Source: Caballeronia sp. INDeC2
GTDB taxonomy: Bacteria; Pseudomonadota; Gammaproteobacteria; Burkholderiales; Burkholderiaceae
Direction: 5' to 3'
DNA length: 64,000 bases
Assembly: GCF_023631325.1 (NCBI RefSeq)
Contig: NZ_JALQDG010000011.1
Span: forward strand, 1 to 64,000
Of this stretch, positions 45,308 through 53,926 are shown in pieces. Under the pieces are notes generated by a model. The model ran no database searches and was not told the DNA's origin. It saw only the letters and a program-made list of their open reading frames with translations. The position numbers and the translations under genes were made by a program. Position 1 is the first letter of the stretch. Every line of letters begins with the position of its first letter.

Positions 45308-46416
45308 TGCCCGCCTCCCGCTTTCACCGCATCGGCAATGCGCGTATCGAGCGCGTTGCGCAGGGCATCGCCCATGAACGTCAGCAAAAGCAGCGTGGCG
45401 ACGAGCACGCCGAACGTCGAAAGCGAAATCCACCAGGCGTCGAGATTGGCTTTGCCCTGCGCGAGCAGTTCGCCGAGCGACGGCGTCGGCGACGGCACGC
45501 CCAGACCGAGAAAATCGAGGCTCGTGAGCGCGAGAATCGCGCCGCTCATGCGAAACGGCAGGAACGTGATGACGGGCGTGAGGCTATTGGGCAGCACGTG
45601 CCGCCAGATGATCTGCCAGTTCGACAGGCCCATCGCGCGTGCGGCGCGCACATAGTCCTGCGTGCGATTGCGCAGAAACTCCGCGCGCACGTAATCCGAC
45701 AGCCCGATCCATCCGAACAGCGACAGCAGAATGATCAGCAGGATCAGGCTCGGCTCGAAGATCGACGCGAAGATGATGAGCAAATAAAGCTCCGGCAACG
45801 CGCTCCATATTTCGATCAGCCGCTGCCCGGTGATATCGATCCTGCCGCCGAAATAACCCTGAACCGCGCCCGCGACGACGCCGAGTATCGTGCCGATCGC
45901 CGTCAGCACGAGCGCGAACAGCACCGACACGCGAAAGCCGTACACCAGCCGCGCGAACACGTCGCGGCCGCGATCGTCGGTGCCGAGCCAGTTTTCGCGC
46001 GAAGGCGGCGCGGGGTTCGAGCCTTTCGAGAAATAGTTGAGCGTGTCGTAGTAGTAGTGATTCGGCGGATAGATCGCGAAGTTGCCGGGCGCGCTGAATC
46101 GATCGCGCACAAAGGGATCGAGATAATCGGCGGGCGTCGGGAAATCGCCGCCGAAGGCCGTCTCCGCATAAGTCTTCACGAGCGGGAAGTACATGTGCCC
46201 CTGATAGCGCACGACGAGCGGCTTGTCGTTCGACCAGAGCGGCCCCGCGAGGCTGATGACGAACGCCGCGATGAAGAGGACGAGGCTCCAGTACCCCAGG
46301 CGGTTGCGCTTGAAGCGCAGCCATACGCGCCGCCCGGGCGGCACCGAAACCGGCTCGCGCAACGGCTGCGCGTCGGAGGCACGCCGTGACGATTCCGACG
46401 AAGCGGCTCGATTCAA
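45304..46416 (-). CDS. yejE: Peptide ABC transporter permease YejE
   Basis: A 370-residue inner-membrane permease with about six transmembrane helices and the BPD_transp_1 EAA loop (VRAARAMGLSNWQIIWRHVLPN). The 150-residue periplasmic stretch between helix 1 and 2 is characteristic of YejE. The start is probably TTG at 46416, one base after the yejB stop, since no ATG lies before the first helix. E. coli YejE has 341 residues; the extra is an N-terminal Arg/Ser-rich segment. Confidence 0.88.
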   Translation of the reverse strand: MNRAASSESSRRASDAQPLREPVSVPPGRRVWLRFKRNRLGYWSLVLFIAAFVISLAGPLWSNDKPLVVRYQGHMYFPLVKTYAETAFGGDFPTPADYLDPFVRDRFSAPGNFAIYPPNHYYYDTLNYFSKGSNPAPPSRENWLGTDDRGRDVFARLVYGFRVSVLFALVLTAIGTILGVVAGAVQGYFGGRIDITGQRLIEIWSALPELYLLIIFASIFEPSLILLIILLSLFGWIGLSDYVRAEFLRNRTQDYVRAARAMGLSNWQIIWRHVLPNSLTPVITFLPFRMSGAILALTSLDFLGLGVPSPTPSLGELLAQGKANLDAWWISLSTFGVLVATLLLLTFMGDALRNALDTRIADAVKAGGGQ

Positions 46417-46417
46417 G

Positions 46418-47458
46418 TCAGCGCTCCAGTTGTTCGAATTGAATGCGCGGATCGACCCAGACGTAACACAGATCCGAGACGAGCTTCGTCGCGAGACCGA
46501 TCAGCGTGAAGAGATAGAGCGTGCCGAGCACGACCGGATAGTCGCGCCGCACGACGGATTCATACGAGAGGAGGCCCAGCCCGTCGAGCGAGAACAGCGT
46601 CTCGATCAGCAAACTGCCCGTGAAGAACGCGCCGATGAACGCCGCGGGAAAGCCGACGATGAGCGGCAGCAGCGCATTGCGAAACACGTGCTTCCAGAGC
46701 ACGCGCCGCTCGCTCAGGCCTTTCGCGCGCGCGGTCAGCACATATTGCTTGCGGATCTCGTCGAGGAACGCGTTCTTCGTGAGCATCGTGACGATGGCGA
46801 AACTGCCGACCACCGACGCCGTCACGGGTAACGTGATGTGCCACAGATAGTCGAGAATCTTGCCCCCGAGCGAAAGCGTCGCCCAGTTGTCGGACGTGAG
46901 ATTGCGCAGCGGAAACAGTTGCCAGAACGATCCGCCGCCGAAGAGCACGAGCAGCAGCACGCCCAGCACGAAGCCCGGAATCGCGAAGCCGACGAGCACG
47001 ACGAGACTCGTCGCGACATCGAACTTCGAGCCGTTCCTGACGGCCTTCGCGATACCGAGCGGCACCGATATCAGATATGTGATGAAGAAGGTCCACAAGC
47101 CGATGCTGATCGACACCGGCAGCTTCGACACGATCAGCGACCACACGCTCTGATGCCTGAAATAGCTCTCGCCGAGATCGAAGCGCGCGAATTTGCCGAG
47201 CATCAAAAAGTAGCGTTGCAGCGGCGGCTTGTCGAAGCCATAGAGCTTCTTGAGCTGTTCGACCTGCTGCGCATCGACGCCCGTATGCGTGCGCAGGCCG
47301 AAACCGCCGCCGCCTTCGGACTGACCGCGCCGCAGATCGTGCACGGCCTGCTCGACGGGACCGCCCGGCACGAACTGAATCACGACGAACGTGAGCGTCA
47401 ATACGCCGATGAGCGTCGGGATCATCAAGAGAATGCGTTTAAGGATGTAGCTCCACAT
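46418..47458 (-). CDS. yejB: Peptide ABC transporter permease YejB
   Basis: A 346-residue permease starting MWSYILKRILLMIPTLIGVL, with six transmembrane helices and the permease loop in LTARAKGLSERRVLWKHVF. ATG 47458 is chosen because it begins the first helix; an upstream frame extension has no homology. It lies 13 bases after yejA. Confidence 0.93.
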   Translation of the reverse strand: MWSYILKRILLMIPTLIGVLTLTFVVIQFVPGGPVEQAVHDLRRGQSEGGGGFGLRTHTGVDAQQVEQLKKLYGFDKPPLQRYFLMLGKFARFDLGESYFRHQSVWSLIVSKLPVSISIGLWTFFITYLISVPLGIAKAVRNGSKFDVATSLVVLVGFAIPGFVLGVLLLVLFGGGSFWQLFPLRNLTSDNWATLSLGGKILDYLWHITLPVTASVVGSFAIVTMLTKNAFLDEIRKQYVLTARAKGLSERRVLWKHVFRNALLPLIVGFPAAFIGAFFTGSLLIETLFSLDGLGLLSYESVVRRDYPVVLGTLYLFTLIGLATKLVSDLCYVWVDPRIQFEQLER

Positions 47459-47471
47459 GGCGCACCGTCCT

Positions 47472-49340
47472 TTATTTCGCCGCGGGCGCGGACGTAGCCC
47501 ACCACGTCGATATGACCCATTCCTCGGCGCCGTAATACAACGGCAATGTCGACGGATACGCGAGCGTATTGCGATACGCCACGCGATGCGTCGCCGAGTA
47601 CCAGTGCGGCACCACATAGTAGCCGTTCATCAGCACACGATCGAGCGCATGCGTCGCGTCGACGAGCTGCTCGCGCGTCTGCGCGGAAATCACCTTCTGC
47701 AGGATCGCATCGACGGCCTTCGACTTCACGCCCGCGAGATTGTCCGAGCCCTGCTCGTCGGCGGACTTGCTGCCGAAGCGCGAGACCTGCTCGGTGCCCG
47801 GCACCTGCACGTCGGGCATGCGCACGCTCGTCACGTCGAAATCGAACGCATCGAGACGCTTCTGGATGAGTGCGTAATCGACGGTGCGAAAGTTCATCGC
47901 GATGCCGAGCTTCTGCAGATTGCGCCCGAACGCGGCCGCGACCGGCTCCATCGACGCGCCGCCGCCCGTGTCGTCGAGAATCTCGAAGACGAACGGCTCG
48001 CCCTTCGCGTTGCGCAGCGCGCCATCGCGATACGTCCAGCCGGCTTGGCGGAGCAATTCGCGCGCCTTGATGAGATTCGCGCGCAGCGACCCGGGCGGAT
48101 CGGTGTCGGGCTGGCGCGGCATCTCACCGAACACGGCGGGATCGAGTTCCTTTTTCAGCGGGTTCAGGATCGCGAGTTCGCCTTCGGTCGGCGTGCCCTT
48201 CGCCTGAAGATCCGTATTGACGAAGAAACTGTCGATGCGCTTGTACTGATTGAAGAACAGCTGCCGGTTGAGCCACTCGAAATCGAGCGCGAGATCGAGC
48301 GCCTGGCGCACGCGCACGTCCTTGAAAAGCGGCTTGCGCGTGTTGATGAAAAATCCCTGCATGCCCGTGCCGTTGTGCTGCGGGAACTCGCGCTTGATGA
48401 GCTCGCCGCTGTCGAAGCGCTTGCCGATATCGCGCCGCACCCAGCTTCGCGCGACATATTCGACGAGCACGTCGTACTCGCCCGCCTTGAAGGCTTCGAG
48501 ACGCGCGGTGGCATCGCCGTACAGCTTGTAGTCGATGTGCGCGAAATTGAACGTGCCGACGCGCACCGGCAGCGACGCGCCCCAGTAATCCGGATTGCGC
48601 CGGTATGAGATCGTGCGGCCGTTGTCGTACCGGTCGATCAGATACGGCCCGCTGCCGATAGGCTTCTGAAACGCAATCTGATCGAACGGAATGCGGGTGC
48701 CGTCTGGCTTCATCCCCCACTTGCGCGAAAACACCGGAATGCCGCCCGCGAGCAGCGGCATCTCGCGCGTCGCGGTCTTGAACTCGAAGCGGATCGTGCG
48801 CGGATCGACGACGACCGCGCGCGCGATCTGCCCGAAGTACACCGAGAACTGCGGCGCGGCCAGCGGACTCTTGAGCGTCTCGAACGAGAACTTGACGTCC
48901 TCGGCCATGACCGGATCGCCGTTGGAAAAGCGCGCTTTCGGATTGATGTGGAAGGTCGCCGACATGCCGTCGGGCGCGACCGAGATATCGTCGGCGAGCA
49001 GGCCGTATGCGGTCGATACTTCGTCGGAACTGCCCGTCGTCAGGCTCTCGAACATCAGCGAAAGACCGGGCGCCGGGTTGCCGCGCAAGGTGAACGGATT
49101 GAACTTGTCGAAGCTCGTCAGCCGGTTCGGATTCGCGAGCACGAGGGTGCCGTCGCGCGGGGCGTCGGGGTTGACGTAATCGAAGTGCCTGAACCCCGCC
49201 GGATATTTCGGCTCGCCGTATTGGGCGATCGCGTGAACCGCATGCGCGGGACAAGCGAACGAAGCGATCGATCCGGCCAGTACAAGCGCCATGAAGTTGG
49301 ATGAGGCGCGAAACGAGCGGATCGTCGTACGGGTCGTCAT
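47472..49340 (-). CDS. yejA: Peptide ABC transporter periplasmic binding protein YejA
   Basis: A 622-residue SBP_bac_5 family oligopeptide-binding protein. A signal peptide covers about residues 1-35 (cut after CPAHA). The mature start is VHAIAQYGEPKYPAGFRHF, and LDLALDFEWLNRQLFF lies mid-protein, as in E. coli YejA (604 residues). It is first in yejABEF and divergent from fabI across 250 bases. Confidence 0.92.
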   Translation of the reverse strand: MTTRTTIRSFRASSNFMALVLAGSIASFACPAHAVHAIAQYGEPKYPAGFRHFDYVNPDAPRDGTLVLANPNRLTSFDKFNPFTLRGNPAPGLSLMFESLTTGSSDEVSTAYGLLADDISVAPDGMSATFHINPKARFSNGDPVMAEDVKFSFETLKSPLAAPQFSVYFGQIARAVVVDPRTIRFEFKTATREMPLLAGGIPVFSRKWGMKPDGTRIPFDQIAFQKPIGSGPYLIDRYDNGRTISYRRNPDYWGASLPVRVGTFNFAHIDYKLYGDATARLEAFKAGEYDVLVEYVARSWVRRDIGKRFDSGELIKREFPQHNGTGMQGFFINTRKPLFKDVRVRQALDLALDFEWLNRQLFFNQYKRIDSFFVNTDLQAKGTPTEGELAILNPLKKELDPAVFGEMPRQPDTDPPGSLRANLIKARELLRQAGWTYRDGALRNAKGEPFVFEILDDTGGGASMEPVAAAFGRNLQKLGIAMNFRTVDYALIQKRLDAFDFDVTSVRMPDVQVPGTEQVSRFGSKSADEQGSDNLAGVKSKAVDAILQKVISAQTREQLVDATHALDRVLMNGYYVVPHWYSATHRVAYRNTLAYPSTLPLYYGAEEWVISTWWATSAPAAK

Positions 49341-49590
49341 GTGCCTCTTGGCGCGAAGTGAGGGTGTGATGCGTTTGAGTGACCCGGGCGGACGCCGAAG
49401 CGAACGCCGCGAGAATCCTCGGCGGGGCATTGCGATGTGAGAGAATTCTACCCAAAATCACGCACCGTTCGGCCCGGCATCCAGGCGTCTTGATGCAGGC
49501 CGATCGCGCGATGCGCGCTACGCGCGGCATCCGCTGCTTTTGTTCTTCTCAGCGCCCGCGCGCGACACTGACATCAAAGAAGGAGCATTC

Positions 49591-50388
49591 ATGGGCTTTC
49601 TCGCTGGAAAACGAATTCTGCTGACGGGCCTGCTGTCGAACCGCTCGATCGCTTACGGCATCGCCGAGGCCTGCAAGCGCGAAGGCGCGGAACTGGCGTT
49701 TACGTATGTCGGCGAGCGATTCAAGGAGCGCATCACCGAATTCGCGACCGAGTTCGGCAGCGATATGGTCTATCCCTGCGACGTCGCCGACGATGCGCAG
49801 ATCGAAGGGCTCTTCGCGTCGCTGAAGGAACGCTGGGACACGCTCGACGGTCTCGTGCATTCCATCGGCTTCGCGCCGCGCGAGGCGATCGCGGGCGACT
49901 TCCTCGACGGCATGACGCGCGAGAACTTCCGCGTCGCCCACGACATCTCCGCGTACAGCTTCCCCGCGCTCGCGAAGGCCGCGCTCCCGATGCTGAAGGA
50001 CGGCTCGTCGCTCCTCACGCTCTCCTATCTCGGCGCCGAACGCGCGCTGCCGAACTACAACACGATGGGTCTCGCGAAGGCATCGCTCGAGGCGAGCGTG
50101 CGTTACATGGCGGCGGCGCCGTCGCTCGGAGGCAAGGGCGTGCGCGTCAACGCCATTTCGGCCGGCCCGATCAAGACGCTCGCGGCGAGCGGCATCAAGG
50201 GCTTCGGCAAGATCCTGAACTTCGTCGAGGAGAACGCGCCGCTCAAGCGCAACGTGACGATCGAGCAAGTGGGCAATGTCGCGGCGTTTCTGCTGTCGGA
50301 TCTGTCGGGCGGCGTGAGCGCGGAAGTCCTTCATGTCGATGCGGGGTTCCATGCGGTCGTCGGCGGAATGGGCGGCGAGGCGGAATAA
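49591..50388 (+). CDS. fabI: Enoyl-[acyl-carrier-protein] reductase (NADH)
   Basis: A 265-residue short-chain-dehydrogenase-fold enzyme performing the last reduction in fatty-acid elongation. Y146, Y156 and K163 give the FabI Y-x6-K signature with numbering identical to E. coli. G93 and F94, in the triclosan-contact loop, are present. AAGGAG before the ATG at 49591 sets the start. The strong terminator at 50411-50450 follows. A weak promoter candidate (TTGCGA, 17 bases, CAAAAT) lies near 49427-49458. Confidence 0.96.
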   Translation: MGFLAGKRILLTGLLSNRSIAYGIAEACKREGAELAFTYVGERFKERITEFATEFGSDMVYPCDVADDAQIEGLFASLKERWDTLDGLVHSIGFAPREAIAGDFLDGMTRENFRVAHDISAYSFPALAKAALPMLKDGSSLLTLSYLGAERALPNYNTMGLAKASLEASVRYMAAAPSLGGKGVRVNAISAGPIKTLAASGIKGFGKILNFVEENAPLKRNVTIEQVGNVAAFLLSDLSGGVSAEVLHVDAGFHAVVGGMGGEAE

Positions 50389-50410
50389 CCGCTCGTTTGC
50401 TGCTTCAAAG

Positions 50411-50450
50411 AAAAGCGCCGCTCACTTCACGTGAGCGGCGCTTTTTTTTT
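50411..50450. terminator. Strong bidirectional Rho-independent terminator
   Basis: AAAAGCGCCGCTCAC and GTGAGCGGCGCTTTT form an 11-base GC-rich core stem with a TTCAC loop and a nine-base T run. It lies between fabI and the converging His-rich protein gene. Confidence 0.92.
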
Positions 50451-50480
50451 GCGGGCTGCGGCCCTTTTTCGAGCCGGCCT

Positions 50481-50861
50481 TCAGCGATGCCCGTGCGGGC
50501 CGCCATGCCCGTGACCATTGCCATGCCCATGTCCGTGCCCCGGCGGCGGACCATGATGCGGCCCGCGTCCATGTCCGTGATAGCGATTCCAGTCGCCGCG
50601 GCTCCAGTAGCGCCGGCCGTCCCAGTACCGGTTGCCATGCCAGCCGATGACCACCGGCGGCGCATACATCGGCGCGGGCTGATAGACGACGGGCGGCGGT
50701 GGCGGCGCATAGACCGGCGTCGGCGCGACATACACCGGCGCCGGAATGCCGACGTTCACGCCCACGTGCACATCGGCGTGCGCGGCGCCCGTCGCGCTCA
50801 GCGCCGCGACTGCTAGCACGGCCGCCACGAATCGTCCCGAGCGTCTCTTGTTCATCTGCAT
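50481..50861 (-). CDS. Secreted Pro/Gly/His-rich small protein (paralogue A)
   Basis: A 126-residue exported protein. A signal peptide spans to about residue 29 (SATGAAHA|DV). A Pro/Val/Tyr-rich segment (APVYVAPTPVYAPPPPP) leads into VIGWHGNRYWDGRRYW, and the C-terminal 45 residues are Gly/His repeats (GHGHGHGNGHGHGGPHGHR). The function is unknown; the His-rich tail could bind transition metals. The core and architecture are shared with the gene at 51125-51484. A second Met (50855) is an alternative start. Confidence 0.7.
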   Translation of the reverse strand: MQMNKRRSGRFVAAVLAVAALSATGAAHADVHVGVNVGIPAPVYVAPTPVYAPPPPPVVYQPAPMYAPPVVIGWHGNRYWDGRRYWSRGDWNRYHGHGRGPHHGPPPGHGHGHGNGHGHGGPHGHR

Positions 50862-51064
50862 TTCAACCTCGCTCTCTGCTTGTTCGCTTGGCTCGAACTA
50901 TAACGAAAAGCTTTCATCGCAATATTTCAGCTTTGTAAGTTCCTGCGCGTCCCGGCTTAATGTCAGGAGAAAGCTTACCTTTTGTTACATTGCATCGAGG
51001 TGGGAAATCCTTGCGGGTGTCGTTCTACCGGCGGATCTGCCTTTCTGCGCGTGAAGCCGCAATG

Positions 51065-51093
51065 AAAAAGCCACCCGCTATGAACGGGTGGCT
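51065..51093 (-). terminator. Rho-independent terminator of paralogue B
   Basis: AGCCACCCG (51069-51077) pairs with CGGGTGGCT (51085-51093). The adjoining A run at 51065-51069 gives the T tail on the minus strand, 32 bases after the stop. Confidence 0.8.
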
Positions 51094-51124
51094 CCCTATG
51101 CCCTTCTTCTGCAACGCGCGACGC

Positions 51125-51484
51125 TCAATGCCAGCCGTTGTGATGGCCGTTGTCGTTTCCGTAGCCGTGACCGTGATCATGACCGTGATCGTGATCGTAA
51201 TGGCGATAGTAGTCGTCGCGATTCCAGTAACGACGGCCGTCCCAGTAACGATCGCCATGCCAGCCGATCACGATGGCCGGCTGCGCATACACCGGCGGCG
51301 GAGGCGGCGCGTACACGACGGGCGGCGGAGGCGGCGCATAGACCGGCGCGGGAGCGACGTACACGGGCGCGGGCACCCCGAGATTGATGCCCACGGACAC
51401 GCCCGCATTGGCCGCGCCGGACGACATCAGTGCGCTGATCATCACGGCGCCAGCCAGCACGGAAGCCTTCGATACCTTGTTCAT
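51125..51484 (-). CDS. Secreted Pro/Tyr/His-rich small protein (paralogue B)
   Basis: A 119-residue exported protein. A signal peptide runs to about residue 28 (SSGAANA|GV). It is followed by the same Pro/Val/Tyr-rich segment, the conserved VIGWHGDRYWDGRRYW core and a His/Asp-rich tail (HDHDHGHDHGHGY type). It is clearly a paralogue of the gene at 50481-50861; the tail chemistry differs (Asp/His versus Gly/His). ATG 51484 is preferred to an in-frame one four codons upstream because it directly precedes the lysine-containing signal start. Confidence 0.7.
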   Translation of the reverse strand: MNKVSKASVLAGAVMISALMSSGAANAGVSVGINLGVPAPVYVAPAPVYAPPPPPVVYAPPPPPVYAQPAIVIGWHGDRYWDGRRYWNRDDYYRHYDHDHGHDHGHGYGNDNGHHNGWH

Positions 51485-51618
51485 GTGATGCCCCACCTCG
51501 ATGGGTTGTTTGTTGTGTTGACGGGACTATATCGGACGGACGTGGCCTCAAGTGTTCGACTTCGTAACGCGCCATTACCGCGATGAAAACTTACGAAAAG
51601 TAAGCTCGTTCGCATATG

Positions 51619-51649
51619 AAAAAGCGGCCTTCGAATCACCAAGGCCGCT
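51619..51649 (-). terminator. Rho-independent terminator of the MFS gene
   Basis: AGCGGCCTT (51623-51631) pairs with AAGGCCGCT (51641-51649), and the A run at 51619-51623 gives the T tail on the minus strand. It is 25 bases after the MFS stop. Confidence 0.85.
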
Positions 51650-51673
51650 GTATGCAGAAGTGCTTTGCGTCGC

Positions 51674-52993
51674 TCAGTTGGGCAGTTCCTGCCCTTTGGT
51701 TTCAGGCGCGAGCGGAATCACCGCGAGGCCGATGAGGAATGCCACCGCCGTAATCGCGATCGGCATGCCGAGCGTCTTCATGTGAAGCACCATCGCGCCG
51801 ATGCCGAAGTTCACGATCGCGCCGAAGAAGCGCCCCACCGACGTGCAAAACGCGAACGCGGTCGCGCGCACGCGGGTTTCGAACTGCTCGGGCAGCCACA
51901 GCGAGAACAGCGCGAAGTTGCCGCCGAAGAAGCCCAGCACGACGAGCAGCGCGATGAACGGCACGAGCCCGTTCGGCAGATAGAACGCCCAGCCGAACGC
52001 GAGCGCGATCGACGCCGCCATGCCGACGAAGTACACCGCGAGCGTCTTTTTACGGCCGATCTTCTCGGCCATCGGCGGCAGCGCGAGACAGCCGATGATC
52101 GTGCCGATGGAAAGCAGCCCCGTCGCGATCGACGCCATGCGCGCGGCGTCATGCTTGTCCATGCCGGCCTTGGTCGCGAGCTGCACGACCGCGGACGGCT
52201 CGTACACCGCGCCCGCCCACAGACCGATGATCGCCACCGTCAACAGCACCGCCGCGACGGTCGTGCGTTTGCGATATTGCGCATTGAAGATCGCCTTGAG
52301 CGAACTCTCGTGCTTCACATGCGGCGCCACGGATTCGGCGCGCTCCCACTTGTCGGTTTCCTTCACGCGCAAGAGCACCATGATCGACACGACGACCGGG
52401 AACAATCCGACCAGGAACATCGCGCGCCAGCCGAACGCCGCGCCGATCGTGTAGTTCAGCGCAGCGGCCAGAAAGAAGCCAGCGTAGTAGCCGGTCTGCA
52501 GATAACCCGCGCCCATTTTCCGGCGATCCTCCGGCCACGCCTCCGCGACATACGTCCCGGCCAGCGCCCATTCCCCGCCGATACCCACGCCCGCGAAGAA
52601 TCGATAGATGCCCAGCTCCCACACCGTATGTGCGGTCGCCGCGAGGCCCGTGAAGATGGCGAACGTGAAGATGGTCGCCGCCAGCACCTTGGTGCGTCCG
52701 AAACGGTCGGCGAGCGGACCCCAGATGAACGAGAGTCCCCACCCCACGAGAAAGAGCGCGAAGAGAATCGAGCCGGCGAGCCCGACATTCGCCGGCGTCG
52801 CCTCGTAGCCCGAACGCGGCAACAGTTCGGTGAGCGCCGGCGCGAGCACGAGCGCGTAGATGAACGAATCCATTCCGTCGAGCGTCCAGCCGGCCCACGC
52901 GCCCCAGAAACCGGTGATCTGCGAGCGGTTGAGCGGCGTCTTCGTGGCGCGCGTGGCGCTTACCTGTCCATCGAGCGTTGTCGGCATGGCCAT
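51674..52993 (-). CDS. MFS transporter (candidate malonate/dicarboxylate importer)
   Basis: A 439-residue major-facilitator protein with 12 predicted helices. The loop 2-3 motif GPLADRFGRTKVL and the GVGIGGEWALAGTYVAE helix mark the sugar/organic-acid MHS-like branch. GGAGAG lies six bases before the ATG. It is transcribed divergently from the malonate decarboxylase operon across 138 bases, and no MdcLM or MadLM transporter genes are seen. Malonate uptake is therefore a reasonable guess but not shown. Confidence 0.85.
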   Translation of the reverse strand: MAMPTTLDGQVSATRATKTPLNRSQITGFWGAWAGWTLDGMDSFIYALVLAPALTELLPRSGYEATPANVGLAGSILFALFLVGWGLSFIWGPLADRFGRTKVLAATIFTFAIFTGLAATAHTVWELGIYRFFAGVGIGGEWALAGTYVAEAWPEDRRKMGAGYLQTGYYAGFFLAAALNYTIGAAFGWRAMFLVGLFPVVVSIMVLLRVKETDKWERAESVAPHVKHESSLKAIFNAQYRKRTTVAAVLLTVAIIGLWAGAVYEPSAVVQLATKAGMDKHDAARMASIATGLLSIGTIIGCLALPPMAEKIGRKKTLAVYFVGMAASIALAFGWAFYLPNGLVPFIALLVVLGFFGGNFALFSLWLPEQFETRVRATAFAFCTSVGRFFGAIVNFGIGAMVLHMKTLGMPIAITAVAFLIGLAVIPLAPETKGQELPN

Positions 52994-53077
52994 GTCTCTC
53001 CAAAGAAATTAACGACGCGCCGGTTAAAAGTGTTTGTTCTGGCGTCTAGGGAAAGCACCGGGGTTCCGTGTGCATTT

Positions 53078-53088
53078 TTATATATAAT
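53078..53088 (+). promoter_or_regulatory. mdc promoter -10 with overlapping palindrome
   Basis: A perfect -10 TATAAT (53083-53088) overlaps the 10-base palindrome TTATATATAA (53078-53087). This AT island stands out in GC-rich surroundings and precedes the GntR gene by about 45 bases. No consensus -35 is found, which fits regulated transcription. The palindrome is a candidate operator for the GntR protein encoded just downstream. Confidence 0.5.
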
Positions 53089-53131
53089 ATTTGAACATCG
53101 ACACACCACAACTCAGCACTTTCACCTAGCC

Positions 53132-53926
53132 ATGCCGACAGACCTCTCCGCCGCAGCGCAGCCTCCGGCCACATTCCGCGACGCGCAATTCGAGCCGCGC
53201 CAGAGCACGTCGCGCTTCATCGCGGATGCGCTGCGCGGCGCGATCGTCGAAGGCGCGCTGCTGCCGGGCGAGCCGCTGCGTCAGGACGCCATCGCGCGGC
53301 AGTTTTCGGTGAGCGCCATTCCGGTGCGCGAAGCGTTTCGCCAGCTCGAAAGCGAAGGCTGGGTGACGATCGAGCCGAACCGGGGCGCGGCCGTTAGCTT
53401 GCAATCGGCCGACGAGGCCCGCGAAATCTACGAGATACGCGCGTCGCTCGAAAGCCTGGCTATCGGCATCGCGATCGGGCATCACACGCCCGAGACGCTC
53501 GCCGACGCGAAGCGCCTGCTCGAAGCCGCCGAAAACGAGCCCGATGCCGCGCTGTACGTCGTGCGCAACGAGCAGTTCCACATGAGTCTTTACGCGCCCG
53601 CGGATCGTCCGCGCCTGATGGAGCTGATCGGCCAGATGCATCGGCGCGGCGAACGCTATCTGCGTCTGAAGCTCGGGCTGCCGATACACAAGGATTCATC
53701 CGATGCCGAGCATCGCGCGATCTTCGATGCACTCGTCGCGCGCGATATCGAACAGGCGCAAACGCTCGTCGCGCGCCATCTGCTTGCGACGGGCGAACTG
53801 ATTCACCGCTTTCTCGCCGATGCCCAATCGCTCGCTCTATCGAGCCACGTCAAGAAGAAACGCCGCCCGCGCGCTTCGGCATCTTCCCGCACGACCCGAA
53901 CGACTTCTCCAGAGACAGACCGATGA
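53132..53926 (+). CDS. GntR-family (FCD) transcriptional regulator of the mdc operon
   Basis: A 264-residue regulator. The N-terminal winged helix-turn-helix is at about 27-85 (LPGEPLRQDAIARQFSVSAIPVREAFRQLESEGW). The FCD ligand domain is at about 90-225, with metal-ligand-like His residues in NEQFHMSLYA and DAEHRAIFDALV. A basic Arg/Ser tail ends it. Acinetobacter mdc genes use a GntR-type repressor (MdcY), so malonate-responsive control is likely. Its stop overlaps the mdcA start (ATGA), so regulator and enzyme share one transcript and it may regulate itself. No strong Shine-Dalgarno is seen before the ATG. Confidence 0.88.
   Translation: MPTDLSAAAQPPATFRDAQFEPRQSTSRFIADALRGAIVEGALLPGEPLRQDAIARQFSVSAIPVREAFRQLESEGWVTIEPNRGAAVSLQSADEAREIYEIRASLESLAIGIAIGHHTPETLADAKRLLEAAENEPDAALYVVRNEQFHMSLYAPADRPRLMELIGQMHRRGERYLRLKLGLPIHKDSSDAEHRAIFDALVARDIEQAQTLVARHLLATGELIHRFLADAQSLALSSHVKKKRRPRASASSRTTRTTSPETDR

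Noticed and set aside
51665..53131. The long upstream extension of the GntR reading frame
   Set aside because: It is antisense to the MFS transporter; the regulator's conserved sequence begins only after the ATG at 53132.
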